Part shown: piece after piece, positions 6,683 to 13,536 of the stretch | How the letters are laid out: every line of letters begins with the position of its first letter | How positions within the stretch are numbered: the first letter of the stretch is position 1 | NCBI GenBank assembly: GCA_023417775.1 | Contig: JAEZEJ010000038.1 | Span: 1-14,614 of the forward strand | Direction: 5' to 3' | Length of the DNA: 14,614 bases | Origin: Actinomycetes bacterium | GTDB taxonomy: Bacteria; Actinomycetota; Actinomycetes; Propionibacteriales; Nocardioidaceae | Notes under the pieces: generated by a model | The model's input: only the letters and a program-made list of their open reading frames with translations | Told to the model about the DNA's origin: nothing | Databases searched by the model: none | Position numbers and translations under genes: made by a program

Positions 6683-7200
6683 CCTATCACGTGCGTCCCG
6701 CCACCGCGGTGGACGCATCGGCGGTCGCCCGCATCCATGTGCGCGCCTGGCAGCAGGCGTACGCCGGCATCATCCCCGAGAACATCCTCGCCGGCCTGTC
6801 CATCCAGGAGCGGACGGTGCGCTGGGCGGCCATCGCCGAACGTGGAGACGAGCACGGCGTGATGCGCGTGGCCGAGGTCGAGGGCGATGTGATCGGTTTC
6901 AGCCTCGTCGAGACGGGGGCGGACGGCCGGTGCGAGCTCGGCGCCCTCTATGTCGACCCCGGGCACTGGGGGAGAGGTGTCGGGCATCTCCTGCATCGAG
7001 CGGCTGTCCACGACATGACCGCCGGCGACCGTGAGGAGGCGGTGCTGTGGGTCGTGGAGCGGAACACCCGTGCCCGCGCCTTCTACGACCGACACGACTG
7101 GAGACCCGATGGGGAGTCTCTGGATGAGATCTGGGGTGATGTCGTCGTCCGGGTCATCCGGCTGAAGCGTGTCTGGACATCCGCGAACGTCACGCGGTAG
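6679..7200 (+). CDS. GNAT-family N-acetyltransferase
   Basis: This 173-aa soluble protein of the GNAT superfamily transfers an acetyl (or acyl) group from CoA to an amine. It shows the RimI-like N-terminus (VRPATAVDASAVARIHVRAW), the acetyl-CoA binding motif A LYVDPGHWGRGVGHLL (90-105; pyrophosphate loop GHWGRGVG), a beta-strand VLWVVERN (122-129) and the closing NTRARAFYDRHDWRPDGE block (129-146). Length is typical for the family. The ATG overlaps the acyltransferase stop as ATGA, so it is coupled to the lipid cassette; there is no independent Shine-Dalgarno of note. The substrate is unknown. It could modify an amine head group or a protein made by the cassette, or it could simply be a co-transcribed passenger. 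Confidence 0.9.
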   Translation: MTYHVRPATAVDASAVARIHVRAWQQAYAGIIPENILAGLSIQERTVRWAAIAERGDEHGVMRVAEVEGDVIGFSLVETGADGRCELGALYVDPGHWGRGVGHLLHRAAVHDMTAGDREEAVLWVVERNTRARAFYDRHDWRPDGESLDEIWGDVVVRVIRLKRVWTSANVTR

Positions 7201-7209
7201 GCCGGGGCG

Positions 7210-7258
7210 GGCCGGCGGATATGCACACCGACGTCCTCACGCTATTCGACCGCCGGCC
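7210..7258. terminator. Stem-loop between convergent GNAT and MFS genes
   Basis: A 9-bp perfect inverted repeat, GGCCGGCGG (7210-7218) and CCGCCGGCC (7250-7258), encloses a 31-nt loop in the 136-nt gap between two convergent genes. It could serve as a bidirectional terminator, but no T-run follows and the loop is long. The rest of the gap to 7336 has only a small palindrome (ATCGGC-CA-GCCGAT, 7270-7283) and no gene. Confidence 0.35.
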
Positions 7259-7336
7259 GGCTCCTTGGCATCGGCCAGCCGATCGCGGCACCGTGTCAGC
7301 CTGCCGGGCGTCGCTCAGACGACGGGGTGTCCGCGC

Positions 7337-8839
7337 CTAGCTCGATCGCGCCTGAGGCGATGAGGAACGGGGACCGGCGCTGCCATCCTCGAGTTGGCGT
7401 TCGCGACGGCTGGCGGCGAGATCATAGGCTCCCACGAGCATCGCGACTCCCGACACGGAGATGATCGCGCCGAAGCCGACCGCGAGCGCGACACCCCATC
7501 CCGAGGACGCGGCCACGCCGAAGGCGATGGTTGTGATCACCGCGATGCCGACCGAGGTGCCGATGCGCTGACCGGTCTGCAGCACACCACCCGCGCTGCC
7601 TGCGTATCTGAGCGGGACCTCAGCGAGGCTGAGCGTCTGATTCGGTGACACGACCAGGCCCTGGCCGATGCCGGTGAGCATCAGCGTGCCCAGCAGCCAC
7701 CATTCGGTCACACCGCCACGACCGTGCAGGAGCACGACCGCCGCGCTGAGCAGGAGCCCGAGCACCCCGACCCCGAGACCCCACAGCACGATCACACGTC
7801 CCACCCGGACCACGTGACGCCCGGCGAGGGGGGCGGTGATCGCGCCGGCGAAGGCCGCGGGCAGTCCGATCATCCCGGCGACGAGGGCGTCATGGCCGAG
7901 ACCGATCTGCATGTACTGGGCGACCAGCAGCCACAGACTGGTGAAACCCAGGAAATACAGCGTCGTGAGCAGGGCGCCGCTGGCGAAGGACCGTGTGCGG
8001 AAGAGCTGCATGTCGACCATCGGAGTCCGGCCGATGCGCCGGTACCGCAGCTCCCATCTCACCCACGCGATGACCAAGGCCACCCCGAGGACGAGCAGGC
8101 TCCAGACCCACAGCCCGAGGCCCGCCTCCATGAAGGAGACCATGACGAACAAGGTGGCGAGGGCGAGCAGGAGCATGCCGACCGGGTCGAAGTCGATCCC
8201 CCGTCGTCCTGGACGGGACGACGGCGGATCGTCCTCGGTATAGGCCGCCTTCCAGGCAGACGCCGGCAGGAAGACGCGAGCCGCCACGATGCCCCCGATG
8301 GCGATCGGCACATTGATCAGGAAGCACCAGCGCCAACCCCATTCGGGACCCAGGGACGTGATGAACACGCCGCCCAGCACCGGGCCGATCGCGACCGAGA
8401 CGCCGACGGCCGAGCCGAGGGCGCCGAAGGCGCGCCCACGCAACTCCCCTTGGAAGAACTGCTGGATGATGCCGCTGACCTGAGGGGTCAGCAGGCCCGA
8501 TCCGATCCCCATGAAGGCGCGCGCCAGGTTGAGCACGGCGATACTCGGTGCGAGACCCGAGACGAGGGACCCGATGGCGAAGAGCGCGAGCCCGAGGATG
8601 AAGAGCCTTCCCCGTCCCCAGAGGTCGCCTGCTCGCCCGGCGGCGACCAGCAGCACCCCGAAGGCGAGTGCATAGCCCGACACGACCCACTGCAGCCCCG
8701 ACGTGCCGGCACCCAGCGAGTCCTCGATCGCGGGGAGCGCCACATTGACGATCGAGACGCTCAGCAGCGACAGGAAGGCGGGGACGAGGATCGTCGGGAG
8801 CACCCGCCGCTGTTCCGGGTCGAACCCGGTCTCAGCCAT
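7337..8839 (-). CDS. DHA2-type (EmrB/QacA-like) MFS exporter
   Basis: This 500-aa membrane protein of the major facilitator superfamily has about 14 transmembrane helices and is a probable proton-driven drug or metabolite exporter. Visible motifs are IVNVALPAI in helix 1 (30-38), motif A as GRAGDLWGRGRLF (68-80), the GIGSGLLTPQVSGIIQ segment (111-126) and antiporter motif C, GVSVAIGPVLGG (146-157). The acidic residue often found in helix 1 of DHA2 proteins (as in LDxTIVNVALP) is Ser27 here. The C-terminal tail is soluble and rich in Ser, Arg and Gln. Its ATG overlaps the end of the HhH-GPD gene by 8 nt, and a Shine-Dalgarno is weak, so translation is probably coupled. The substrate is not evident, and no regulator gene lies nearby. 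Confidence 0.9.
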   Translation of the reverse strand: MAETGFDPEQRRVLPTILVPAFLSLLSVSIVNVALPAIEDSLGAGTSGLQWVVSGYALAFGVLLVAAGRAGDLWGRGRLFILGLALFAIGSLVSGLAPSIAVLNLARAFMGIGSGLLTPQVSGIIQQFFQGELRGRAFGALGSAVGVSVAIGPVLGGVFITSLGPEWGWRWCFLINVPIAIGGIVAARVFLPASAWKAAYTEDDPPSSRPGRRGIDFDPVGMLLLALATLFVMVSFMEAGLGLWVWSLLVLGVALVIAWVRWELRYRRIGRTPMVDMQLFRTRSFASGALLTTLYFLGFTSLWLLVAQYMQIGLGHDALVAGMIGLPAAFAGAITAPLAGRHVVRVGRVIVLWGLGVGVLGLLLSAAVVLLHGRGGVTEWWLLGTLMLTGIGQGLVVSPNQTLSLAEVPLRYAGSAGGVLQTGQRIGTSVGIAVITTIAFGVAASSGWGVALAVGFGAIISVSGVAMLVGAYDLAASRRERQLEDGSAGPRSSSPQARSS

Positions 8840-9401
8840 TCTTGGCGGCGGCCTTCATCGCCCTCTTGAACTCCCGCACCTTGGTCAGCGACTCCGGACT
8901 CGTGATGTCCGCCACCGAGCGGAAGGATCCCTCGTCGCCGTAGTCGCCGGCGGCCTCACGCCAGCCCGCCCCCTCGAAGCCGTACTGCTTGCCCAGCAGC
9001 GCCAGGAAGATCTTGGCCTTCTGATCGCCGAAGCCGGGCAGTGCCTTGAGCCGCTTCAGGACCTCCTTGCCGTCGGGGGCGCCCTCGGTCCAGATCGCCT
9101 CGGCGCGACCGCCCCACCGATGCTCGATCTCCCCGCAGAGCGCCTGCACCCGTTTGGCCATCGAGCCGGGATAGCGGTGGACCGCGGGAGTCTGGCGGAA
9201 GGCCTCCTCGAGCGCCTCCGGGTCATAGGACGCCAGGGTGGCGGCGTCGACGGCGCCCACACGCTCCCGGACCTTCAACGGACCGGCGAAGGCCGTCTCC
9301 ATCGCCACCTGCTGATCGAGCAGCATGCCGATCAGCAGGGCGAGAGGATTGTCCGTCAGCAGCTCGTCGGCGGCGGGGTCGTCGGTGATGTGCAGTGCCA
9401 T
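8832..9401 (-). CDS. HhH-GPD-type base-excision repair family protein
   Basis: This 189-aa soluble protein resembles an uncharacterised actinobacterial family with an HhH-GPD fold (I recall it as TIGR03252). The start MALHITDDPAAD at 9401 matches the N-terminus expected for that family; upstream in-frame codons overlap the neighbour and encode Arg/Ser-rich sequence. The N-terminal part has NPLALLIGMLLDQQVAMETAF (18-38), like the conserved helix of DNA glycosylases. The helix-hairpin-helix is LKALPGFGDQKAKIF (118-132). The position of the catalytic Lys of Nth (LPGVGRKTA) is Gln127, and the Asp normally about 18 residues further on is not apparent in FEGAGWREAAG. It may bind DNA without ordinary glycosylase chemistry, or use other residues. 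It lies 4 nt downstream of the DUF1275 gene and overlaps the exporter gene. Confidence 0.85.
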   Translation of the reverse strand: MALHITDDPAADELLTDNPLALLIGMLLDQQVAMETAFAGPLKVRERVGAVDAATLASYDPEALEEAFRQTPAVHRYPGSMAKRVQALCGEIEHRWGGRAEAIWTEGAPDGKEVLKRLKALPGFGDQKAKIFLALLGKQYGFEGAGWREAAGDYGDEGSFRSVADITSPESLTKVREFKRAMKAAAKNG

Positions 9402-9405
9402 GTCT

Positions 9406-10107
9406 CTAGTGTCCCACCGACTCGTTCTCGAGGCGTCGGTGCGCGATGACGCCGATCGCGGCGACCACGACGCAGGTGACGGCCGCCAACGACAGACCTG
9501 CCGCGAGGTGCCAGCGCAGCAGCAGCGCACCGACCGCGGCCCCGGCGAGGAGCAGCCCGATCGCCAGGAGACGCCGGATCGAGGCACCCTGCTCGGCACC
9601 GCCGGAGGTGGCGTCGCTGGAGAGGTGGACCACCGTCGCCGTCACTGCCACCGTGGTGACGTCCGGCACCGCCAGAGAACGAGCCGTCGCGGCCTGGAGG
9701 CCCATCGCCGCCCCCAGCAGCGCGGTGACCGAGAAGGTCAGCAGGTGCCCGGGTGTGCCGAAGGCGTCGATCGTGGCCGATCCGACCGCCAGCGATGCGA
9801 CGACGCAGGCCACGATGCACAGGGCCATCGTGGTCCGGGAGGTCCACCGGTCCGCGGAGCGACGCAGGAGCCTCCCGCCGGCGGCGGCGCCGCCCATGAA
9901 CCCCGCGAGGGCCAGGAGCGGACCGACGATCGAGAGGCCGTCGGCGCCGGCCAGGCCCATGCCGAGGATCACGACATTTCCGGTCATATTGGCGGTGAAC
10001 ACCCGGTCCAGGCCGAGGAAGCAGATCGCGTCGACGACGCCGGTGGAGAAGGTCAGCGCGAGCATGAGCCGGACACGTAACCGCATGGTGCGATGGCGAG
10101 GAGTCAC
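9406..10107 (-). CDS. DUF1275 (YoaK-like) membrane protein
   Basis: This 233-aa membrane protein has about six hydrophobic helices and matches the DUF1275/YoaK family, whose function is unknown. The best marker is the N-terminal segment FSTGVVDAICFLGL (20-33) followed by VFTANMTGNVVILG (36-49); the family typically has a MTGN motif here. Further helices are AGFMGGAAAGGRLLRR and, later, TFSVTALLGAAMGLQAATARSL with VPDVTTVAVTATVVHLS. I used the GTG at 10107, but an ATG at 10086 (MRLRVRLML) is equally possible because neither has a clear Shine-Dalgarno. It is the first gene of a minus-strand run with the HhH-GPD and exporter genes (gap 4 nt, then an 8-nt overlap). Its promoter must lie in the 78-nt gap shared with thrS. 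Confidence 0.83.
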   Translation of the reverse strand: MTPRHRTMRLRVRLMLALTFSTGVVDAICFLGLDRVFTANMTGNVVILGMGLAGADGLSIVGPLLALAGFMGGAAAGGRLLRRSADRWTSRTTMALCIVACVVASLAVGSATIDAFGTPGHLLTFSVTALLGAAMGLQAATARSLAVPDVTTVAVTATVVHLSSDATSGGAEQGASIRRLLAIGLLLAGAAVGALLLRWHLAAGLSLAAVTCVVVAAIGVIAHRRLENESVGH

Positions 10108-10123
10108 GATTCGATCATGCCGT

Positions 10124-10129
10124 TACAGT
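10124..10129 (+). promoter_or_regulatory. Probable -10 box of the thrS operon
   Basis: TACAGT fits the TANNNT pattern. A weak -35 candidate (GAGTCA, 10101-10106) lies 17 nt upstream. Transcription from near 10136 would give a leader of about 50 nt before the first thrS ATG. No T-box motif is seen in the leader. Confidence 0.4.
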
Positions 10130-10185
10130 GGACGCGAACTGCACGCGCCAGCCGTAGGGCGCGTCCCGACCACCGAAGGTGACCC

Positions 10186-12183
10186 ATGTCCGACCTCTCC
10201 GTCTCCGTTCTCCCGCCCGCCGGTGAAGGAGGTGAGATGGAGCAGCGCACGGTCGAGGCCGGCACCAAGGCCTGGCAGCTGTTCGCCGAGGACACCTCGG
10301 TGATCGCCGCCCGCGTCGGCGGCGAGCTGAAGGACCTGGCCTATGAGCTCGCCGAGAACGACGTGGTCGAGCCGGTCGCGGTGGACACGCCCGATGGCCT
10401 GAACATCCTGCGTCACTCCACGGCCCACGTGATGGCCCAGGCGGTCCAGGAGCTCTTCCCCGAGGCCAAGCTCGGCATCGGCCCGCCGATCACCGACGGC
10501 TTCTACTACGACTTCGATGTCCCCGAGCCCTTCACGCCCGATGATCTGACCAAGATCGAGGCGCGGATGAAGAAGATCGTCAAGGAGAACCAGCGCTTCA
10601 GCCGCCGCGAGGTCTCCGATGACGATGCCCGCGCCGAACTCGCCGACGAGCCCTACAAGCTCGAGCTCATCGGGCTCAAGTCCACGGCCGGGGACGCTGC
10701 CGAGGGAGCGAGCGTCGAGGTCGGCGAGGGCGGCCTGAGCATCTACGACAACCTCAAGCGCGACGGTTCGGTCGCCTGGGGGGATCTGTGCCGCGGCCCG
10801 CACCTGCCCACCACCAAGCGCATCGGCGCCTTCACGCTCATGCGCTCGGCCGCCGCCTACTGGCGCGGCGACGAGAAGAACAAGCAGCTCCAGCGCATCT
10901 ACGGCACCGCCTGGCCGACCAAGGAGGAGCTGGACGACTATCTCCATCGGATCGAGGAGGCCCAGCGTCGCGACCACCGTCGCCTCGGCGCCGAGCTCGA
11001 TCTGTACAGCTTCCCCGACGAGATCGGCTCGGGGCTCCCGGTCTTCCACCCCAAGGGCGGCGTCATCAAGCGGGAGATGGAGGACTACGTCCGCCGTCGG
11101 CACATCGAGGAGGGCTTCGACTACGTCGGCACCCCCCACATCGCCAAGGAGGGGCTGTTCCACACCTCGGGCCATCTGCCGTACTACGGCGAGGGCATGT
11201 TCCCGGCCCTCGATGTCGACGGCATGGACTACCGCCTCAAGGCGATGAACTGCCCGATGCACAATCTGATCTTCCGTTCGCGACAGCGGTCCTATCGCGA
11301 GCTGCCGTTGCGGCTCTTCGAGTTCGGGCACGTGTACCGCAACGAGAAGTCCGGTGTCATCCACGGCCTGACCCGCGTGCGCGGCTTCGCACAGGACGAC
11401 TCGCACTCCTATGTCACGCCGGAGCAGGCCCCCGCCGAGGTCGAGCATCTGCTGAACTTCATGCTCAGCCTGCTGCGCGACTTCGGCATCGACGACTTCT
11501 ACCTGGAGCTCTCGACCCGGGACGCGACCAAGGACAAGTTCATCGGCTCCGATGAGGACTGGGCGCTCGCGACCCAGGTGCTGGAGGATGTCGCCACCGC
11601 GACGGGGCTCGAGCTCGTGCCCGATCCGGGCGGCGCGGCCTACTACGGTCCCAAGATCTCGGTCCAGGCCCGCGATGCCATCGGCCGCACCTGGCAGATG
11701 GGCACGGTCCAGTACGACTTCAACCAGCCGGCCCCGGATCGTTTCGGCCTCGAATACGTCGCGGCCGACGGTTCACGCCAGCAGCCGGTCATGATCCATT
11801 CGGCCAAGTTCGGTTCGATCGAGCGGTTCATGGGGGTGCTGGTCGAGCACTATGCCGGCGCCTTCCCTCCCTGGCTCGCTCCCGTCCAGGTCGTCGGCAT
11901 CCCGGTGGCCGAGCGCCATGTTGAGTACCTGGACGAGCTCGCGGCGCGTCTGCGGGCCGAGGGCATCCGGATCGAGGTCGACGACTCCGACGAGCGGATG
12001 CAGAAGAAGATCCGTACCGCCCAGACCCAGAAGATCCCGTTCATGGTGCTGGCGGGTGACAAGGATGTCGAGGCGGGCGCCGTCTCCTTCCGCTATCGCA
12101 ACGGCGAGCAGGAGAACGGAGTGTCGCTGGACGACGCGGTCGCGAAGATCGTCACGGCCGTGCGCGACCGGGTCCAGGTCTGA
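10186..12183 (+). CDS. thrS: Threonyl-tRNA synthetase
   Basis: This 665-aa cytoplasmic enzyme charges tRNA-Thr. It starts with a TGS domain (about 1-70). The editing domain carries HSTAH (77-81) and the LCRGPH segment (201-206), matching the HxxxH and CxxxH editing residues. The class II catalytic core has AMNCPMH (Cys355), FGHVYRNEKSG then HGL (His393), and VMIHSA (His538), which correspond to the three zinc ligands. The anticodon-binding domain (about 565-665) begins at APVQVVGIPVAE. Length is close to the bacterial norm. The ATG at 10186 has a partial Shine-Dalgarno (GAAGGTGA, 10175-10182). An in-frame ATG at 10237 has a stronger one but would cut the first strand of the TGS domain. The stop shares one base with the next start (TGATG). 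Confidence 0.97.
   Translation: MSDLSVSVLPPAGEGGEMEQRTVEAGTKAWQLFAEDTSVIAARVGGELKDLAYELAENDVVEPVAVDTPDGLNILRHSTAHVMAQAVQELFPEAKLGIGPPITDGFYYDFDVPEPFTPDDLTKIEARMKKIVKENQRFSRREVSDDDARAELADEPYKLELIGLKSTAGDAAEGASVEVGEGGLSIYDNLKRDGSVAWGDLCRGPHLPTTKRIGAFTLMRSAAAYWRGDEKNKQLQRIYGTAWPTKEELDDYLHRIEEAQRRDHRRLGAELDLYSFPDEIGSGLPVFHPKGGVIKREMEDYVRRRHIEEGFDYVGTPHIAKEGLFHTSGHLPYYGEGMFPALDVDGMDYRLKAMNCPMHNLIFRSRQRSYRELPLRLFEFGHVYRNEKSGVIHGLTRVRGFAQDDSHSYVTPEQAPAEVEHLLNFMLSLLRDFGIDDFYLELSTRDATKDKFIGSDEDWALATQVLEDVATATGLELVPDPGGAAYYGPKISVQARDAIGRTWQMGTVQYDFNQPAPDRFGLEYVAADGSRQQPVMIHSAKFGSIERFMGVLVEHYAGAFPPWLAPVQVVGIPVAERHVEYLDELAARLRAEGIRIEVDDSDERMQKKIRTAQTQKIPFMVLAGDKDVEAGAVSFRYRNGEQENGVSLDDAVAKIVTAVRDRVQV
10225..10235 (+). 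promoter_or_regulatory. Strong internal Shine-Dalgarno within the thrS 5' end
   Basis: GAAGGAGGTGA is a near-perfect complement of the 16S rRNA 3' end and lies just before an in-frame ATG at 10237 (thrS residue 18). It marks either an alternative translation start or the true start, at the cost of the first TGS strand. Confidence 0.55.
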
Positions 12184-12710
12184 TGGCAGCCGATCCCGAC
12201 GGTCTCGAGCGCCTGTGGGCTCCGTACCGCATGGCCTATGTGCGGGGGGAGGAGAAGACGCCGCATGACGACCGTTGTCCGTTCTGCGTGATGGCCGAGG
12301 GCGGTCCGCAGAGCGAACTGGTGGTGCACCGCGGCGAGCACAGCTTCGTCACGATGAACCTCTACCCGTACAACCCGGGGCATCTGATGGTGCTGCCGAA
12401 CCGTCACGAGTCGGACTTCACCGCGCTCTCCGTGCAGGAGTCGACGGAGCTGACCGCGCTGACCCAGCACGCGATCCGCGTGATCCGGCAGGTCAGCTCA
12501 CCCCATGGCTTCAATGTCGGACTGAACCTCGGGGGAGTGGCGGGCGGTTCGCTGTCGCAGCATCTGCATCAGCATGTCGTGCCGCGCTGGGGCGGGGACG
12601 CCAATTTCATGACCGTGGTCGGCCACACCAAGACGCTGCCTCAGGTCATCGAGGACACCGCGCGGATGCTCACCGAGGCGTGGACTGCCGACATCGAGGA
12701 GAGGGGGTGA
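12183..12710 (+). CDS. HIT-family protein, Ap4A phosphorylase-like (Rv2613c type)
   Basis: This 175-aa soluble protein carries the histidine-triad motif HLHQHVV (127-133; His127, His129, His131) followed by PRWGGD. It also has LYPYNPGHLMVLP (60-72) and PHGFNVGLNLGG (107-118). From memory these blocks closely match M. tuberculosis Rv2613c, which cleaves diadenosine tetraphosphate by phosphorolysis, so degradation of Ap4A is the likely role. Aminoacyl-tRNA synthetases, including ThrRS, can make Ap4A, which gives sense to its place between thrS and pgsA. A CPFC pair (Cys32, Cys35) suggests a zinc site; I do not recall it in Rv2613c. The start overlaps the thrS stop by one base. The general HIT assignment is firm; phosphorylase rather than hydrolase activity is inferred from the family. 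Confidence 0.92.
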   Translation: MAADPDGLERLWAPYRMAYVRGEEKTPHDDRCPFCVMAEGGPQSELVVHRGEHSFVTMNLYPYNPGHLMVLPNRHESDFTALSVQESTELTALTQHAIRVIRQVSSPHGFNVGLNLGGVAGGSLSQHLHQHVVPRWGGDANFMTVVGHTKTLPQVIEDTARMLTEAWTADIEERG

Positions 12711-12717
12711 CGGCCTG

Positions 12718-13320
12718 ATGCTCGAACGGTTCCGCGCCTTCTGGAACAAGCTGCTGTCGCCCATCGCGGACGGCCTCATCAAGATCGGCGTCACCCCGGA
12801 CATGGTGACCTGGGTCGGCACGCTCGGCGTGTGCGTGGGCGCGCTGTGGCTGTTCCCGCAGGGGGAGTTCTTCTGGGGCACCATGTTCGTCACGGCCTTC
12901 GTGTTCAGCGACATCGTCGACGGTTCGATGGCGCGCAAGCTGGGGCGCTCGTCGAAGTGGGGCGCCTTCCTGGACTCCTCGCTCGATCGCGTGGGCGATG
13001 CGGCGGTCTTCGGGGGTATCGCGCTCTGGTACGCGTGGGAGGGGGACTCGCCGCTGTACCTGTGCCTGAGCCTGGCGTGCCTCGTCCTCGGCATGATGAC
13101 GTCCTATCTGCGGGCGCGCGCCGAGAGCCTCGGCATGGAGGCCAAGGGCGGCATCGCCGAGCGCTCGGACCGGCTCGTGGCCATTCTCGTCATGACCGGC
13201 TTCGCCGGGCTGCTCGATCTGCCGATCCTCCAGCATGTGACCCTGTGGGCACTCGCGATCGCCAGCCTCATCACCTGCGCCCAGCGCATGCTGATGGTCT
13301 ACCGCCAGTCCCTCACCTGA
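12718..13320 (+). CDS. pgsA: Phosphatidylinositol phosphate synthase (CDP-alcohol phosphatidyltransferase)
   Basis: This 200-aa membrane protein has about six helices. It should join CDP-diacylglycerol to inositol 1-phosphate, giving the precursor of phosphatidylinositol in actinobacteria. The active-site motif is complete: D65-x2-D68-G69-x2-A72-R73-x8-G82-x3-D86-x3-D90, with four Asp residues for metal and catalysis. The later SYLRARAESLGMEAKGG (129-145) and IAERSDR (146-152) match the PIP-synthase subgroup, as in mycobacterial PgsA1, rather than the PG-phosphate synthase subgroup. The ATG at 12718 has AGGGGGTGA about 7 nt upstream. It follows the HIT gene by 7 nt. A very long inverted repeat begins immediately after its stop. 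The patA and pimA genes that usually follow in mycobacteria are absent here. Confidence 0.92.
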   Translation: MLERFRAFWNKLLSPIADGLIKIGVTPDMVTWVGTLGVCVGALWLFPQGEFFWGTMFVTAFVFSDIVDGSMARKLGRSSKWGAFLDSSLDRVGDAAVFGGIALWYAWEGDSPLYLCLSLACLVLGMMTSYLRARAESLGMEAKGGIAERSDRLVAILVMTGFAGLLDLPILQHVTLWALAIASLITCAQRMLMVYRQSLT

Positions 13321-13398
13321 CCTGTACCGAGATGTGCTCCCCATCCGTCAACCGAAGGGCCACTGGGTTGACGATTGGGGAGCACATCTCGGTACAGG
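13321..13398. repeat. 33-nt inverted repeat (long hairpin) directly after pgsA
   Basis: The arms run 13321-13353 and 13366-13398 with a 12-nt loop. The outer 23 bp pair perfectly, two mismatches follow (T-T and C-A), then 8 bp pair, so 31 of 33 positions match. The outer arm begins CCTGTACCGAGATGTGCTCC. It starts on the first base after the pgsA stop. No T-run follows and no target-site duplication is visible. It could be a U-less bidirectional terminator, an RNase III substrate or a copy of a dispersed palindromic repeat. It is much longer than ordinary terminators. Confidence 0.93.
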
Positions 13399-13455
13399 GG
13401 GTGGGGCTCGGCGACCGCCGCGGGCCACGCCGGAGGGCGGACTGACGTCCACGGA

Positions 13456-13472
13456 CGAGCAGCTCCTGCTCG
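13456..13472. repeat. Short inverted repeat upstream of pdxS
   Basis: CGAGCAG-CTC-CTGCTCG is a 7-bp perfect palindrome with a 3-nt centre, about 50 nt upstream of the pdxS -10 box. It could be an operator for a regulator of pdxS or a small hairpin. The surrounding 13399-13524 shows no supported gene. Confidence 0.35.
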
Positions 13473-13524
13473 ATGCTCTCGCGTCCGGATGACCCAGGCG
13501 CGAGGAGGCCGGATGCGGTGCTCG

Positions 13525-13530
13525 TAGACT
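13525..13530 (+). promoter_or_regulatory. Probable -10 box of pdxS (leaderless)
   Basis: TAGACT is a strong actinobacterial -10 element. Its last base is 7 nt before the first base of the pdxS GTG at 13537, so the predicted transcription start coincides with the start codon. A GGAGG at 13531-13535 is only 1 nt from the GTG, too close to act as a Shine-Dalgarno. No good -35 is visible. Confidence 0.6.
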
Positions 13531-13536
13531 GGAGGC

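Noticed and set aside
4125..6718. Long minus-strand open frames opposite the lipid cassette (ending at 4125 and 4964).
   Set aside because: They encode Arg/Pro/Gly/Asp-rich sequence without domains, as expected from the reverse strand of high-GC genes, and overlap well-supported plus-strand genes.
10117..10182. A 21-codon frame before thrS that contains two Thr codons and stops inside the thrS ribosome-binding region, like an attenuation leader.
   Set aside because: The likely -10 box lies inside it, so it would not be fully transcribed; Thr codons are not clustered and no terminator/antiterminator pair is seen.
10130..10185. T-box riboswitch upstream of thrS.
   Set aside because: The leader is too short and has no T-box core sequence or stem I-like structure.
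10123..11448. A 441-codon minus-strand frame opposite thrS.
   Set aside because: It is the reverse-strand shadow of thrS; no recognisable domain, and thrS is certain.
13321..13398. Insertion-sequence end or MITE at the long inverted repeat.
   Set aside because: No transposase and no target-site duplication are visible; kept as a repeat of unknown class.
13403..13489. An open stretch ending with codons for STDEQLLLDALASG before pdxS, which resembles a coding C-terminus.
   Set aside because: No start codon with a ribosome-binding site in that frame, upstream codons are Arg/Pro-rich, and the length is too short to support a gene or remnant.
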